The notes under the pieces were generated by a model. That model had not been told where the DNA came from and made no database searches. It saw only the letters and a list, made by a program, of their open reading frames with translations. 64,000 nucleotides of DNA. Origin: Paraspadella gotoi (Eukaryota; Chaetognatha). The stretch is taken from NCBI GenBank assembly GCA_051294375.1, contig CM119266.1:25441731-25505730 (forward strand), given 5' to 3'. Shown in pieces: positions 48,101 through 59,256 of this stretch; position 1 is the stretch's first letter, and each line of letters opens with the position of its first letter. The translations under genes were made by a program, and so were the position numbers.

Positions 48101-50239
48101 AGGAGAGAGCAGGCCATTTCTGCTAACAGCAAATCTACGGGCACGCCAGTGGGGGCACGCCAGTGGGGGCACGCCAGTGGGGGGCACGCCAGTGGGGGCA
48201 CGCCAGTGGGGGCACGCCAGTGGGGGCACGCCAGTGGGGGCACGCCAGTGGGGGCACGCCAGTGGGGGCACGCCAGTGGGGGCACGCCAGTGGGGGCACG
48301 CCAGGTGGGGGCACGCCAGTGGGGGCACGCCAGTGGGGGCACGCCAGTGGGGGCACCGCCAGTGGGGGCACGCCAGTGGGGGCACGCCAGTGGGGGCACG
48401 CCAGTGGGGGCACGCCCAGTGGGGGCACGCCAGTGGGGGCACGCCAGTGGGGGCACGCCAGTGGGGGCACGCCAAAACTGATATTTAAAATGCGCTACTT
48501 ACCTCAAATCCATTTGTTCTCGAAAAGTCTCGACGAGCTGCTCCTTCAGCGCCGCGATTCCCGACTTTTTTACGACGCCGCTCGTCCGTCCGGCGACGGC
48601 GCCCTTAGCTGTGCCGACGACGGTGCTGCTCAAAGCGGCTTCGCCGTCTTGCTCGTCGATCTTTTTCCTCAATCGGGCAATTTCTTCGCGCAATTCCCCG
48701 ATAATGCTGAGGGAGAGATTAGAGAGACGTCGTCACACAATGACAATATTTTTGAGGTCATTTACCCTCGAGCGACGATACCCACCTCTGATATTGAGCA
48801 ATGTGGTAGCTGACATCGATGACGTTCTTTTTGACAGTGTTCTTGATGTTTTTCGCGCGGTCAGCGTAGAGCAGAGTGTTACGCGACTCTTCGAAGTGAA
48901 GGGACGCCGGCGAAATGTGGGCGATCATCACGGTCATTGAGTTTCCGCCAAGCGAGTCCTTCAAGATCCTCGTCAGCTTCGAATCGCGATAATTCACGTA
49001 GGCCTGAAAGAATTGAAGTAATGCAAAAGCAAAAACCAATTTAAACATAAATGTATTTTGAAATACATGTATTTTGAAATAAAAAATACCTTGGGTCCTT
49101 TCTCTACGAGGGCGTTGATGCAGTTACCGAGAGCCAAGAGGCTGCGATTGATATGAGCGCCTTCGACCATGCGCTTGCCACGGTTTTTGGTGTGAGCCGC
49201 GCGTTCAGAACCCGCTAAGTCAATGAGAAACAGACGTCCGATCTTCACCTGTTGGTTGGTGTCTCGTATGCGGCTCTGCTGACGGACAGTAACTTGAAGA
49301 ATAGCGTGGGACCTTGAAGAGAAAAAGAAGAAAAATAAATATCGATCTCCGCAGATTCTAAACTTTTACATCCAAAGTTACAATTCTTAAAAATGACTGG
49401 TCAAACCTTGACGAGGTCTTGTTGGCTGCGGTGGGTTCTTGCGTTCTTTCCTTGTTGCCCTGAAGGAGCATGGCCACGATATCCTCGGTGGAGGCGGCCT
49501 CGACTTCGCTGAGCCCGGCTACCACATTTCGTCCCTTGTTGTCCTCGCGGAGATCCAGAAGGCCCGAGGAAGGGTTGAGGAGGTCCCGGATGTTCTCGTT
49601 GTAGAGTTCAAAGTAGGACATGGTCACCTGAAAGAAAAAACCCAAATTTAGATTTTGATTTCGATTTAGAACGCGCACGGCCACGAACCAACAAAAATAC
49701 CTCTCTGAACAATTTTCTCACGTTTGTCTATTGTCCTGTATTCATCTGACCAGAAGTGGTAAATTGCCTTTGTTACCGTCTTTTCTTTTCCCTCTTACCT
49801 GATAACTTTGGTCCACGTTCTTTGTCATCTCCTGGAACAGATCGTTCAACGCCCTTGCCATGATACCGGGACTATCCTCGCTTCCCAACATCGTGTAAGT
49901 TTTGCCAGCTCCCGTGGCTCCGTAAGCAAAGACCGTGGCGTTAAATCCGTTGATGACCCAATTGATTAAGTCTTTGGTCGTTTTGTCGTAGACTTCCTCT
50001 TGCGTGGCGATGGCGTCAAATACGTAGTCGAACATGTACTGCTTCTCGCGGGTTCGATTCTGCCGCAGGATGTCGTCGGGATCCTCGGAAGGGTCAAGCA
50101 GGACGACCATGGTTTGATCGAGGGCGGCGTGGGCGGTGATCGTCCCGCCGCGATCTACCTCTTCGTCGCTGATGGGCCGAATGCGTAGCGCCACCGTCAA
50201 TGGCGACGCGTCGGCCGCTTGTCCACGCGCCGTCGCCAT
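45159..50239 (-). CDS. KIF19: Kinesin-8 family motor KIF19
   Basis: Plus-end-directed, microtubule-depolymerising kinesin. In vertebrates it sits at the tips of motile cilia and limits their length. Ten exons on the minus strand: 50239-49799, 49627-49407, 49312-49090, 49003-48786, 48706-48503, 47627-47468, 47402-47222, 47129-46964, 46903-46670, 46593-45159, all in frame, 1160 aa (human 998). The motor domain has P-loop GATGAGKT at residues 107-114, switch I NKTSSRSHAI, switch [12 protein letters not shown] and [20 protein letters not shown]. The neck and coiled coils match KIF19 specifically: [60 protein letters not shown]. The 477-residue tail exon is basic, Ser/Arg/Pro-rich and poorly conserved. 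Intron 5 (47628-48502) contains a 14-bp GC-rich minisatellite. No acceptor-like signal precedes the ATG. Confidence 0.97.
48140..48474. repeat. 14-bp minisatellite, about 24 units, in KIF19 intron 5
   Basis: Head-to-tail units of GGGGGCACGCCAGT over 335 bp, ending 28 bp before KIF19 exon 5 (plus-strand order). Units are nearly identical, with a few single-base length variants (for example CAGGTG near 48304, CACCGCC near 48356 and CGCCCAG near 48415). The G-rich plus strand has five Gs per unit. Open frames across it on both strands are artefacts of the repeat. Confidence 0.97.
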
Positions 50240-51516
50240 CTTCGAGCCAAGCGTCAGTAGGGGAGGGCGTAAAAATGTTTTACATTCATTTCAATTTCGA
50301 AAAGTTTTGTTTTTTTCCGCGAGGATACACGGAAAGAGGATATTTTTTCGAACGCATTGTTTGTTTTGTTTTGTTTTGGGCCCGAAGAAGGCAAAAGCGC
50401 CTAAGGCTAAAAACAAATCGAGATAGTGCAAAGTTTATTTTTATTATTATTATTTTTAAAAACGGCGAAAGGTCAAAACGGCGTAAAAAAGCTAATTTAT
50501 TTTCGAGATTAAACCATAAATGAACTTCGTTTCAGGTTTTAAATATTTGACCAAGTTGGTGGAAATATTAATAAAGGTGGAAGACGGGAGTTAGTAGAAG
50601 GGAGAAATGGGAGTCTAGATAATTCTTACGACCGACTCGTCATGATTATCGCGGCTCCGATTTCGCCCGAAGGAGGAAAAAGGAAACGAGTCGAAGGACG
50701 TTTCTGGGTCAACTCGAGTCGTTTCCCCTCCGGTTACGACTTCGATCCATTTAAAATATCCATTAAACTTTTTTTTAACAATTTCTTAAAATTCAAATTA
50801 TTCTTATTAATTCTCTCTCGAAAAAAGGTGATATATATCAAACTTCAGTAAAATTTTATCCTAAATTTGTAGTCACTCCACCCATAGTTTTTAATCCCGT
50901 ATCGAATGAATGACGAAAAACGTCCATCCTCTGATATGTCCGACTTGTCCGTTCCTCGTCCTTTCCCTCCCAAGGAAGCGACGCTCCGCCAAAACAAAAA
51001 ACTGTTTTTTCCTCCTCTTCGTCTCCCCGAGATCTTAAAGACGCCGAGAAAATATAAGAATCTGGAACACGAAAAGCAAGGGACGAATAATAATAGAGAA
51101 CGCGTGTGCATGTGTGTGTTCCACACACGCAGATAAAGAGGGGGGAAGCTGCCCGGGAGAATTTATCATTAATTTCGATTTAATTTACGTGCGAACTGCT
51201 TCGACGGCTCTTGGTTAAGTCAACGTCCCCAGGTGTAACGGAGAGAATAAAAAGAAAATCAAGGAGGGTCAACAAAAATGGAGAAAAATAAATGACTCGA
51301 CGAAACAATGTTGATAGTAACGATGGAAAGAGAAGGGGTCGTCGTTCCGTCGGGCGTGACCGGACGTCAAAAAAGGTTCATAAATAAAAGTTCATCGTCC
51401 TCGAGGATTAGGATTGGACTCGGAGAGCGTTCGTCCCTTGCCATTTCGATTGAGCCCTTTCCAAACAGAGTTCCAAAATTCAACTTTCCCCTCCCCCAAA
51501 AAAAACCTCCGCTCAA
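50240..51516. other. Intergenic region upstream of KIF19
   Basis: About 1.3 kb between the first COX5B stop and the KIF19 start. It should contain the KIF19 promoter and COX5B 3' UTR. Several open frames are present on both strands near 50640-51130, but none is recognisable and none has coding character. Confidence 0.5.
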
Positions 51517-51975
51517 TTAGAGCGGTTCGGACTCGACGAGTTTGAACCAGTGACCGCACTGGCAACGCTTCGGATGGCCCTTGTATAGGTAGAACCAGGT
51601 AATGTGATTCTGGTCCTCCTCGCATATGTGGCCGACGATCCGCTTGTTAAACATAGAAGGGATGAGGTCGGGATTGGCCAAGGAACCTTCGCCGCGTTCC
51701 AGGACTTTCAATTCAAAAGGGTCGTCGTTACCCTGAGAGAAATTAACATAGGATTAATAACTACATACGATAACTGTTTTTGGGATATTGCGTCAATAAG
51801 TTGCCTCGCGGCCATCACTTACCGCAAGATGAGCGAGTTTCTCTTTCTTCTCGATGCCGACGGCATGCTCCAACGAGTCAGGCATGACTCTCGCGATGCC
51901 ACGCCTCGTCACCATGGAGACGGCGGGCGCAACCGCCTTTCGGCAAAAAGCTCCCAAACGAAGAGCAGCGGCCAT
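51517..51975 (-). CDS. COX5B: Cytochrome c oxidase subunit 5B, copy 1
   Basis: Nuclear-encoded, zinc-binding peripheral subunit of respiratory complex IV on the matrix side of the inner membrane. Two exons on the minus strand, 51975-51823 and 51732-51517, phase-0 intron, 122 aa. The N-terminus (AAALRLGAFCRKAV, Arg/Ala-rich, no acids) is a mitochondrial presequence. The mature part has DSLEHAVGIEKKEKL, NPDLIPSMFNKRIVGHICEE, HITWFYLYKGHPKRCQCG and HWFKLVE. The zinc-site segment is HIC...CQC, where many animals have CIC as the first pair. An in-frame ATG at 51996 is possible, but 51975 was chosen because it begins a good presequence and lies 2 nt after an acceptor-like TACAG. Tandem paralogue of the next gene, 153 bp away. 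Confidence 0.94.
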
Positions 51976-52128
51976 GACTGTATTAAGATCTTTCAAATAA
52001 AAAATAAATAAAAAATCGAGGAAAAACTAAACGCCATATTGCGAGAATAGTACAAAATAACAGTTCTTTTTTCAAAAACAAAGTTTAGGACTAGAATCGA
52101 CAACTGCGAAGTGAACCGCTCGTTTCAA

Positions 52129-52570
52129 CTAATGCACTGGAACGACTTCGGTGAGAGCAAACCAAGCCCCGCAACGACAGCGTTTGGGATGCCCCTTGTA
52201 AAGGCGAAACCACGTAATACATTCTGGCTCCGGCTCGCAAAGGTGACCAACAAGGCGATAGTTAAATATGGATGGAATCAGACAGGGTTTGCTCTCGCTG
52301 TTATCCGAGTTGATTGGATTAGTCTCATGATTCCAAGGATCCTGGACGCCCTATGTGAAAGGCAAATAAGTTCATGAGACAACGCCTCTCCTTGCAAAAA
52401 AATCTAGAACGTACTTTGAGAAGAACCTCCTTCTCAGCACGCTCGATTCCGACAGCGTGATCCAAAGGGTCACCCATGTAAGCCCGCCGGGTCATCATCA
52501 CTGACCCAGTATTTGAAAGACGAAGAAAGGCGGTTCCCATGGAACGGGAAATCAAAAAAGAACGCAGCAT
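52129..52570 (-). CDS. Cytochrome c oxidase subunit 5B, copy 2 (tandem paralogue)
   Basis: Second COX5B-like gene. Exons on the minus strand are 52570-52415 and 52350-52129, 125 aa, with the intron at the same place and phase (0) as copy 1. It has a presequence-like N-terminus (LRSFLISRSMGTAFLRL), then DPLDHAVGIERAEKEVLLK, KPCLIPSIFNYRLVGHLCEP, CITWFRLYKGHPKRCRCG and AWFALTEVVPVH. Relative to copy 1 it diverges in the linker after the intron and at the extreme C-terminus, but keeps the GH-x-C and RC-x-CG zinc-site residues. It is probably functional, and tissue- or stage-specific use is possible as in other duplicated COX subunits. An in-frame second Met (MGTAF) is an alternative start. Confidence 0.9.
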
Positions 52571-52839
52571 ATTATAAAGATTTATAGGCCGATGAAGTTC
52601 AATTAATAGGATTAGTGCCTACAATTGGAAAAAAAAAATTTCGACATGTAAAATTCAAATTGTATTCAATATTCAAATAATGTGCACACTGCACAGGGTA
52701 AAAAAATTTTAACGACATGATTAGGAAAATGAAGTAGTGTAAAGTGTAAAAAGGTAAACTGTCAACACAACACGTTTTTCTTAATATTGAGTCAAATTTT
52801 TCATGACTCATGCGATCATCTTAGCCACGTCAACATTTT

Positions 52840-53535
52840 TCACGAAGAGCCTTCCGCTTTCTTTTCTCTATTTTGATCTGATATAAAATAGCACTCCTCG
52901 TAAAACTCCTCCAATTCTGTGAAGGGCTGGGTTCCGGAAGACTGAATCGTGAAACGGGTGAGAGGCGAAACTCTTTGGAGTTCAATAACCTTGACCAACA
53001 AAAAGGAAATTTGTCGGGGACATAGTAGACGTGCTCTTTGTGGAAATAAAAAACCAACTTGTTAGCGCGAGCGCATTCAAACACGAATGAGACAGAAACG
53101 ACAGCGCCGCGACAAGTCTTGCAAAAATGTAATCCGGAACCTAAACGAAGTAGCTCATATTCAAGGCCTATAAAAGAAGGACACTCCAAAATCAAAATTT
53201 ATTTAGTATTTACCCTTTTCGTTAAGGGGCACCAAATGAACATTAACCGGCGACGTCTGATTTTGGAGGCGTTCTTCCTCATTTCCATCTACATTGACAA
53301 CCTCGTGCGAGGCGACGACGTACGTCCCACCACCGGCGACGACGACGTCACCGACCAGTTTCGCCTCCGCCGGAAGAGTCGAAGGCGGCAGCCAAAATCG
53401 CATCGGTTTCTCGCTATCCACATCCACGAATAGGGTCGAGCCGAAGCCGAAATTCCCGAAGCGAAAATCCCAGAAGGCGTCTTTGACTGTCAGAAATTGG
53501 TTCGAAGGGAGATGGAATCGTGTTCTGGCCGCCAT
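52840..53535 (-). CDS. Unrecognised protein, possibly frameshifted
   Basis: Not assigned to a family. Exon 1 (53535-53214) starts MAARTRFHLPSNQFLTVKDA and has FWDFRFGNFGFGSTLFVDVD, a beta-rich, aromatic segment. A good intron (53213-53168) joins it in frame to exon 2, which begins GLEYELLRLGSGLHFCKTCR and continues SFVFECARANKLVFYFHKEH. Past about 53010 the open frame runs to a stop at 52830 but reads as poor protein. Another frame gives KVIELQRVSPLTRFTIQ, then PFTELEEFYEECYFISDQN, stopping at 52840. That tail looks much more natural, so a one-base error or a short 41-nt intron is likely there. About 230 residues in all. The gene lies 193 bp after RPUSD2 and 258 bp before the second COX5B, all on the same strand. 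No signal peptide or membrane helix. One CxxC pair. Confidence 0.6.
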
Positions 53536-53728
53536 GAATACGAAAAACGTCTACAATGCGGTTTTAGAGACGAGTTTCTTCGGACTTCCGACATTACAGC
53601 GTAAGTCTCTACGACTCTTTAGTAATGAATAATTGAAAAAAAAAAAACCCAAACAACAACAAAAACAACCTGAACCGAGCCTGAAAAGCAACGCGTTCCT
53701 TTCGTTTTATACGAAGCGTCTCTTTGGT

Positions 53729-55873
53729 TCATCTCAGTTTCCAGTCATCGTCTTCCGCCCAATCATCCTTAGCCCAGAAAGGCATGGGCGTTTCAAAGTC
53801 AAAATTAGGACCCGCGTATCTTAAAGCGTGGAGAAACATCACGAGATCCTTGGGCCGAGGATCCGTTGGTGGACGAAGACAATCCTTGCAAGTGTAGTCT
53901 TTGGAAAAAGTCGGATTTTCTGAGGAAACGAGAGTATTGATGCAAGACGTGCTGTCGGACGGCGTCTCCCTTTCGGCGCCTTTTTCCATTTCCCCTTCCA
54001 CGGTCGAGTTCAATCTCGTTTTTTTTGGCGGTGGAATTTCGTTCTCGGAAGTCGAAGCGTCGAGACCGGTGTCAGCGTCTGTATTTTTTAAGTCTTGGTT
54101 TTTATCCGTATCAGATGCAGAGTTGGATTCGCCACAAGATCGACGATTCTCATTTTCTCCGACCTCGTTCACCTTCTTCTCCATCAACTCTTCGAACACT
54201 TGAGGATCCAAGTAGTTGTCTATGGAATGCAGGCGTGAAGCATCCTCGACAAGTTGCTCGTCAGTTTTTCCGTCACAGTCTCCCCCACGACCGTTCTGAG
54301 AACCCCATACTTCGGGGCAATTGTAATAAGAATCGTTGAGTATGGGAAATCCGAGGTATTGGAGGTGAACCTACGGGTTACGAAGAAAATGTTAAATTTT
54401 CATAAATTTTAAACTATGTCAAAAATACTGACCCTAATCTGATGCGTCCTTCCGGACTCAGGGACGCACTTAACGACGCTTGATTTTCCGTTGAAGGAGA
54501 GTCTCTTGAAGGAGGTTCGCGATGGTTTTCCGCCGACCGGGTCGACTCGGACGAAGCCCAACTTGGACGAGATGTACCGCAAGGGGGCTTCGACGAGAAT
54601 TGGGGAATCGGAAACCGGAAATTCACCCTCCACCCGACAAACGTACTCTTTACGAAGTTCGCGGTTTTTAACTTGGGCAGCCAACTCCCTCGTCAGGGAA
54701 ATGTTTTTGACGAATATTAAGACGCCGGATGTGGCACGATCGAGACGGTGGATGGAGCGAAGGTTTCTAAAGAAAAAAAAAAAAAAAACAGGCATAATCA
54801 TTTTTCGCGCCCAGGAATAACTTAAAAACTGCTCACTTGTAACCCATTTCATTGGACAAAATCATGGTTATTGTGTTATAGCGGAATCGCCCGCAAGGGT
54901 GCACCGGGATCGATGCGGGTTTGTCCACCACCAAGAAGTCGTCATCGTCTCGTACGATGCCGATAGTCGCCGCCGTCACTGGCAGTTCATGACGGTGAAC
55001 GACGGAGGACATGAAGTCGTTGTTGCGCAATCGATACGTCGCGGAGACAGGGCGGCCTATGAAAGTGCGAGTTGGGTTAAAAAGTCTGATGCGATGAAAA
55101 GATCCCTTTGAAATCAAGGCTAACCGTTAACGGTGATGAGGCCGCATTTGAGCCGCGTTGCGTAGTTTTCTTCGATGTCGTATCGAAACTCGGATTTGAT
55201 GACGTCGAGAATTTCGCGTCCGAGCCAGCGACCACGGGCGTACGTCTGTAACGATTAGTAACAGTATAGAGACGGGTAATATTAAAAATTTTCATTAGAA
55301 ATAACGATCAATAGTTTAAAAGGTAATAGAAAATTCTAAATGTTTGACGATACGAAACATACACGAATGCCAACCTGGTACTTGAACAGGTAAGGAAGGA
55401 CCTTCCTCAATCCGTTTTCGAAGAAATAGCACGGTTTTATTTGATCGTCAAACGCGGGATCCACAATTCTTCGAGCGGTTGCCTGATATAACCAGACAGT
55501 AAACCAAATGCCTTGCGAAAGCGTAATTTAGTCAATTTCGACCCACCTCCCGCTTCTTTTGCTTCTCAAACAATTTCTTTTTTTCTTTTTTGAATCTTTT
55601 TTTCTGGGCCTTTGTCATCGGCGGCGGCGGCGACGACGACGACAACGTTCTCGTATCATTCACGCCCGGAGATCCCGTCGTTTGAGAGCAATGTTCAAGA
55701 CGTTCTAAATTCTCTTCTCCCTTCGCCGAATCTTCGCTAATTGGATTTTCTGTTTCGGCCTCGGACGAGATCTCCATGTTCGCGATAGATTTCGACTTGG
55801 TCCCGAGGAGGCAGCGAACAAGACGAGGTTTCAGTACGGAAATGTTTAGAGTTCGGATGGCGCGGGACACCAT
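53729..55873 (-). CDS. RPUSD2: RNA pseudouridine synthase, RPUSD2-like (RluA family)
   Basis: Converts uridine to pseudouridine in RNA. Six exons on the minus strand: 55873-55547, 55482-55375, 55245-55125, 55056-54837, 54766-54433, 54370-53729, in frame, 583 aa (human 545). The N-terminus has a presequence-like start and a Lys-rich segment (KAQKKRFKKEKKKLFEKQKK). An S4-like region follows (ARGRWLGREILDVIKSEF, then LKCGLITVNG). The catalytic core has DDDDFLVVDKPASIPVHPCG and HRLDRATSGVLIFVKN, whose Asp at about residue 268 is the catalytic nucleophile of motif II. KEYVCRVEGEFP, SSVVKCVPESGRTHQIRVHL and YLGFPILND follow. The C-terminus has an acidic Ser/Asn-rich insert, then CKDCLRPPTDPRPKDLVMFL and LHALRYAGPNFDF, which are specific to the RPUSD2 branch. 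Confidence 0.96.
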
Positions 55874-56359
<486 letters not shown>

Positions 56360-57542
56360 TTAATTGTCGTCGTCGCCCCCTTGAAATATTGCTTTGATGA
56401 GTTGTCGCTTTTTAGCCTTGACCTCCGTTGCCGAGTTTTTCTCGTTCCCTCCTTTTCTCTTCCTCTTGTGTCCACCTTTCTTCTTTTCTGCACTTTCCAC
56501 AGTTTCGTCTTCACCCATTGTCGTTGGTGTCGTCGCTGTCTTTGACGCCTTCTTCTGAATGACTGTCTTAATTTCGTCCTCCGTCTGTTTCTGATAAAAC
56601 TGCCACTCCCGCCGATTTACATCCTTTCCCTTGGCGAGGACCCGTTTGTCGGCCTGGGCTTTGTCGGCCAGGTCGCGGAAGTGGTGCGCCTCTTTGCGGG
56701 CGTTTCCAACCTCGAGGCGCATCTTCTGTTCCTCGACGGCTCGCTCGTAGGCGAGACGGTCGACGAGGTTATGCCACTTGAAGCGAGATAGATACTGTGA
56801 GTACAAGGAGACAAATTGAGAAAATTCTCTATAAGTAAAAGTTTAGATTTCAACACTCCAGAAAACTAGTTTGTAACAGATTGACTTAAAAATATATATT
56901 TTCATTGAGCTTAAAGCGGCTAACCTTCATGTTCCAAGTGTCCGCGTACCAGGGATGCCGCTTCTTACCGCCGACCACGGAACAGTTGAGTATTCGAGCG
57001 GCGCGTTTGGCGTCCGCCTTCCGCTTATACTCGACCCAACCTTCGACGTAATAGTTTCTCTTAGCCCGGCGCTTTCGAGGGTCATGGTCCTGTTGGAGGT
57101 ACACACGACCCAAGGGACCCAGGGCTCCGAGGGCTAATCTAATTTGCTGAAGGTCCATGGCCGTCGGAATGGAACTGAGGTAGACGACGCCGCGCTCGGA
57201 GCTTTTCTTGGATTTCGCCGTGCGAGAGGCGGCGTCATCGATGTCCATTAGCTCCGGGGGGTTAGGTTCACGGAAAGTTTCATTAGGGATTTTGCTTTCG
57301 GATTCGTCTTCGTGTTTAAGAAGTTCTGCGTCGTCCTCATTAAATTGAAGGCGATCACTAGTTTCCATTTCGGTGCGAAATTCTTCAGTCAAAGCGAATC
57401 GTTCATCGATTCCTTCGCCACTCTCCGTATCTCGTTTGTCTTCGCGATTGGCTGCATTTGTAATTTTACAGCGCTCGTCTAATATGCAATCTTTCAGCTT
57501 TAATTTGACTTCGTTCCCAGCGTTTTCTTCATCAGCGCTCAT
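56360..57542 (-). CDS. ABT1: Activator of basal transcription 1 / Esf2-type ribosome biogenesis factor
   Basis: Nucleolar RRM protein. The yeast orthologue Esf2 acts in early 18S rRNA processing within the small-subunit processome. Two exons on the minus strand, 57542-56925 and 56794-56360, in frame, 350 aa. The acidic N-terminal 110 residues are Glu/Asp-rich. The RRM has GVVYLSSIPTAMDLQQIRLA, LGPLGRVYLQQDHDPRKRRA, NYYVEGWVEYKRKADAKRAA and VGGKKRHPWYADTWNMKYL. The family-specific tail is SRFKWHNLVDRLAYERAVEE followed by a coiled coil and a Lys/Arg-rich C-terminus (GGHKRKRKGG, AKKRQLIKAIFQ). The ATG at 57542 was chosen; the frame is open two codons further up but has no ATG there. It lies 168 bp after the QNG1 stop. 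Confidence 0.95.
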
Positions 57543-57710
57543 TTTCACGATATAAAATGTGTCACAATAATAACATTAATTTAACCTGGAGATCGAAATG
57601 AAGCGTAACAAAACTTTGGTAACTTACCAATAACTTATATAAATAGAAAAATCTAAAAACTAAAATGGAAAAAGCTCCTTCATTCAATTAAGTAAAGCAG
57701 ACGTCAATTA

Positions 57711-59256
57711 TCAATAAAAAACGCATCGGACCTTGTGCACTGGGATTTTAGCCAATCTGGCCTCCTCTTTCTTGCACCACGTCCAGAGAAAAAAATCAAC
57801 AAGGATCGAATTGACGGCGGCCTCTCCATTTCCGCGCTCCCTTAAAGCAACGCGGGTCCGCTCTTTGATCAACTCGCAGGCGTGAATGGAGCAGCCGCGA
57901 ATCTCTACCTCTTCCCTTTCGCCAGATTTCATCAGAGTCCCGGCCTCTAGGCGCCGCGTTAACGCCGGTGAATACACGATGGCGCCGGTAAAAGCGAGCG
58001 CCTGAGGGACGCGATAATCGGCGAACATCGTGAGGGAGTCGATGTCGTGAAAGGAGCCCAAACCGCGACCCTAAAAGAGTTTTCACCCAAATATGCGGCG
58101 ATTAAAAAAAAAGAACTCAGATCCTTGCAATAACCAATGATCGAGATAAAATAATGGGGATGACGGGGCAAAATGGTGATGCTAAGCATGTTTTTTAGCA
58201 AATGTAAAGCAATCAGTTGGAAAGTTCAGCTATTAAGACAACAAAAATGGAATTAAGATACTTCAGGTAGCTAAAATTAGCAATCCCCATCTTACCCCAT
58301 GTCCCCGTCTTGCCCTGTCTTACCCTACTTCAATTTCCTCAAGGCCAGAAACAAAAAAAAAAAAAAACCCATCGCTACACCTGAAAACATCCCCAAAGAT
58401 CAGCGACCAAAATCTGCGCGCGCTTGTAGAAGCAGACCGTCTTGCTCTCGAACATCGCCTCGTCAACGAAGGAAGGAAAATTTTCGACGACGAGGTCGAC
58501 GAGCCGTTGGGCGGATCCTGCCGCTTCGAGGATGCAATTGACAAATGAACCGCCGAACTTCTTTAAAAGCGTCCGGCCATTGCGATGGAGAATTTCCAAC
58601 CGCTCGTCGAAAAGCGGGATTTCCTCTTCCGTCTCGGATCGAAAGATGAGCTGAAGTTGCGAAGCGGAGATGCCGGCGAAGACACGCGGAGAAGTTAACT
58701 CGAAACCGGACGCTAAGGATCGATTGACCTGAGAACGGATATCGATGGAGACAAGGAAAAACGATTTTGTCACGACGGGGCACAACTTTTTGGTCAAGAA
58801 CTTCAAATCGAAAGTTCCGATTTTCATCAATCAAAAGAACTACCAGATCAACAAAAAAAAAAATGATCGCTCTGTACCAACTCAACCAAAACTCACAAAC
58901 GACTACACCCAACCCACCGCGGCGCAAAGGCTCCAGTATCCCGTATAACGCTCGCCATCAAACTCAACGGCGAACCTTTTCTCCGCCGACTCGTCGCTCC
59001 AGAAGGAAAAGTTGAGGGAGTCGACGAAGAAAATCCAGTCGACGACAGACTCGGCGTCTGCCCCCGATGTAGTCTCCACGGAAGGGTGGAGCTTCTCCGC
59101 CGACCAGCAGGCCGGGCCGAAACCTTCCTCCGCCACAGCCCTGGCCAACAGCGCCGCCGCAGCCTCGACGCCGACGGATGAGACGGAAACGTCTTTGGCG
59201 TGGGCGGCAACGAATGCGCCCGCGGGGGCGGGATGAAGTCTGGTTGTGGCGGTCAT
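57711..59256 (-). CDS. QNG1: Queuosine 5'-phosphate N-glycosylase/hydrolase (queuine salvage)
   Basis: Releases queuine from queuosine 5'-phosphate so that it can be put back into tRNA wobble position 34. Formerly C9orf64/DUF2419. Three exons on the minus strand: 59256-58918, 58728-58381, 58070-57711, phase-0 introns, 348 aa (human 341). Family blocks are SVVDWIFFVDSLNFSFWSDE, RYTGYWSLCAAVNRSL, LLKKFGGSFVNCILEAAGSA, FPSFVDEAMFESKTVCFYKR, AQILVADLWGCFQGRGLGSF, HDIDSLTMFADYRVPQAL and EVEIRGCSIHACELI. The conserved Asp residues in VADLW and FADYR are part of the family active-site region. Eukaryotes cannot make queuine and depend on salvage. Together with ELP3 this places two wobble-base modification genes in the window. 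Confidence 0.97.

Noticed and set aside
48140-48474. CRISPR-like array
   Set aside because: The units are contiguous 14-mers with no unique spacers, in an animal gene intron.
47987-48813. Long Pro/Cys/His/Trp or Gly/Gln/Trp repeat proteins on both strands
   Set aside because: Translation of the 14-bp minisatellite inside a KIF19 intron; open in many frames because the unit lacks stops.
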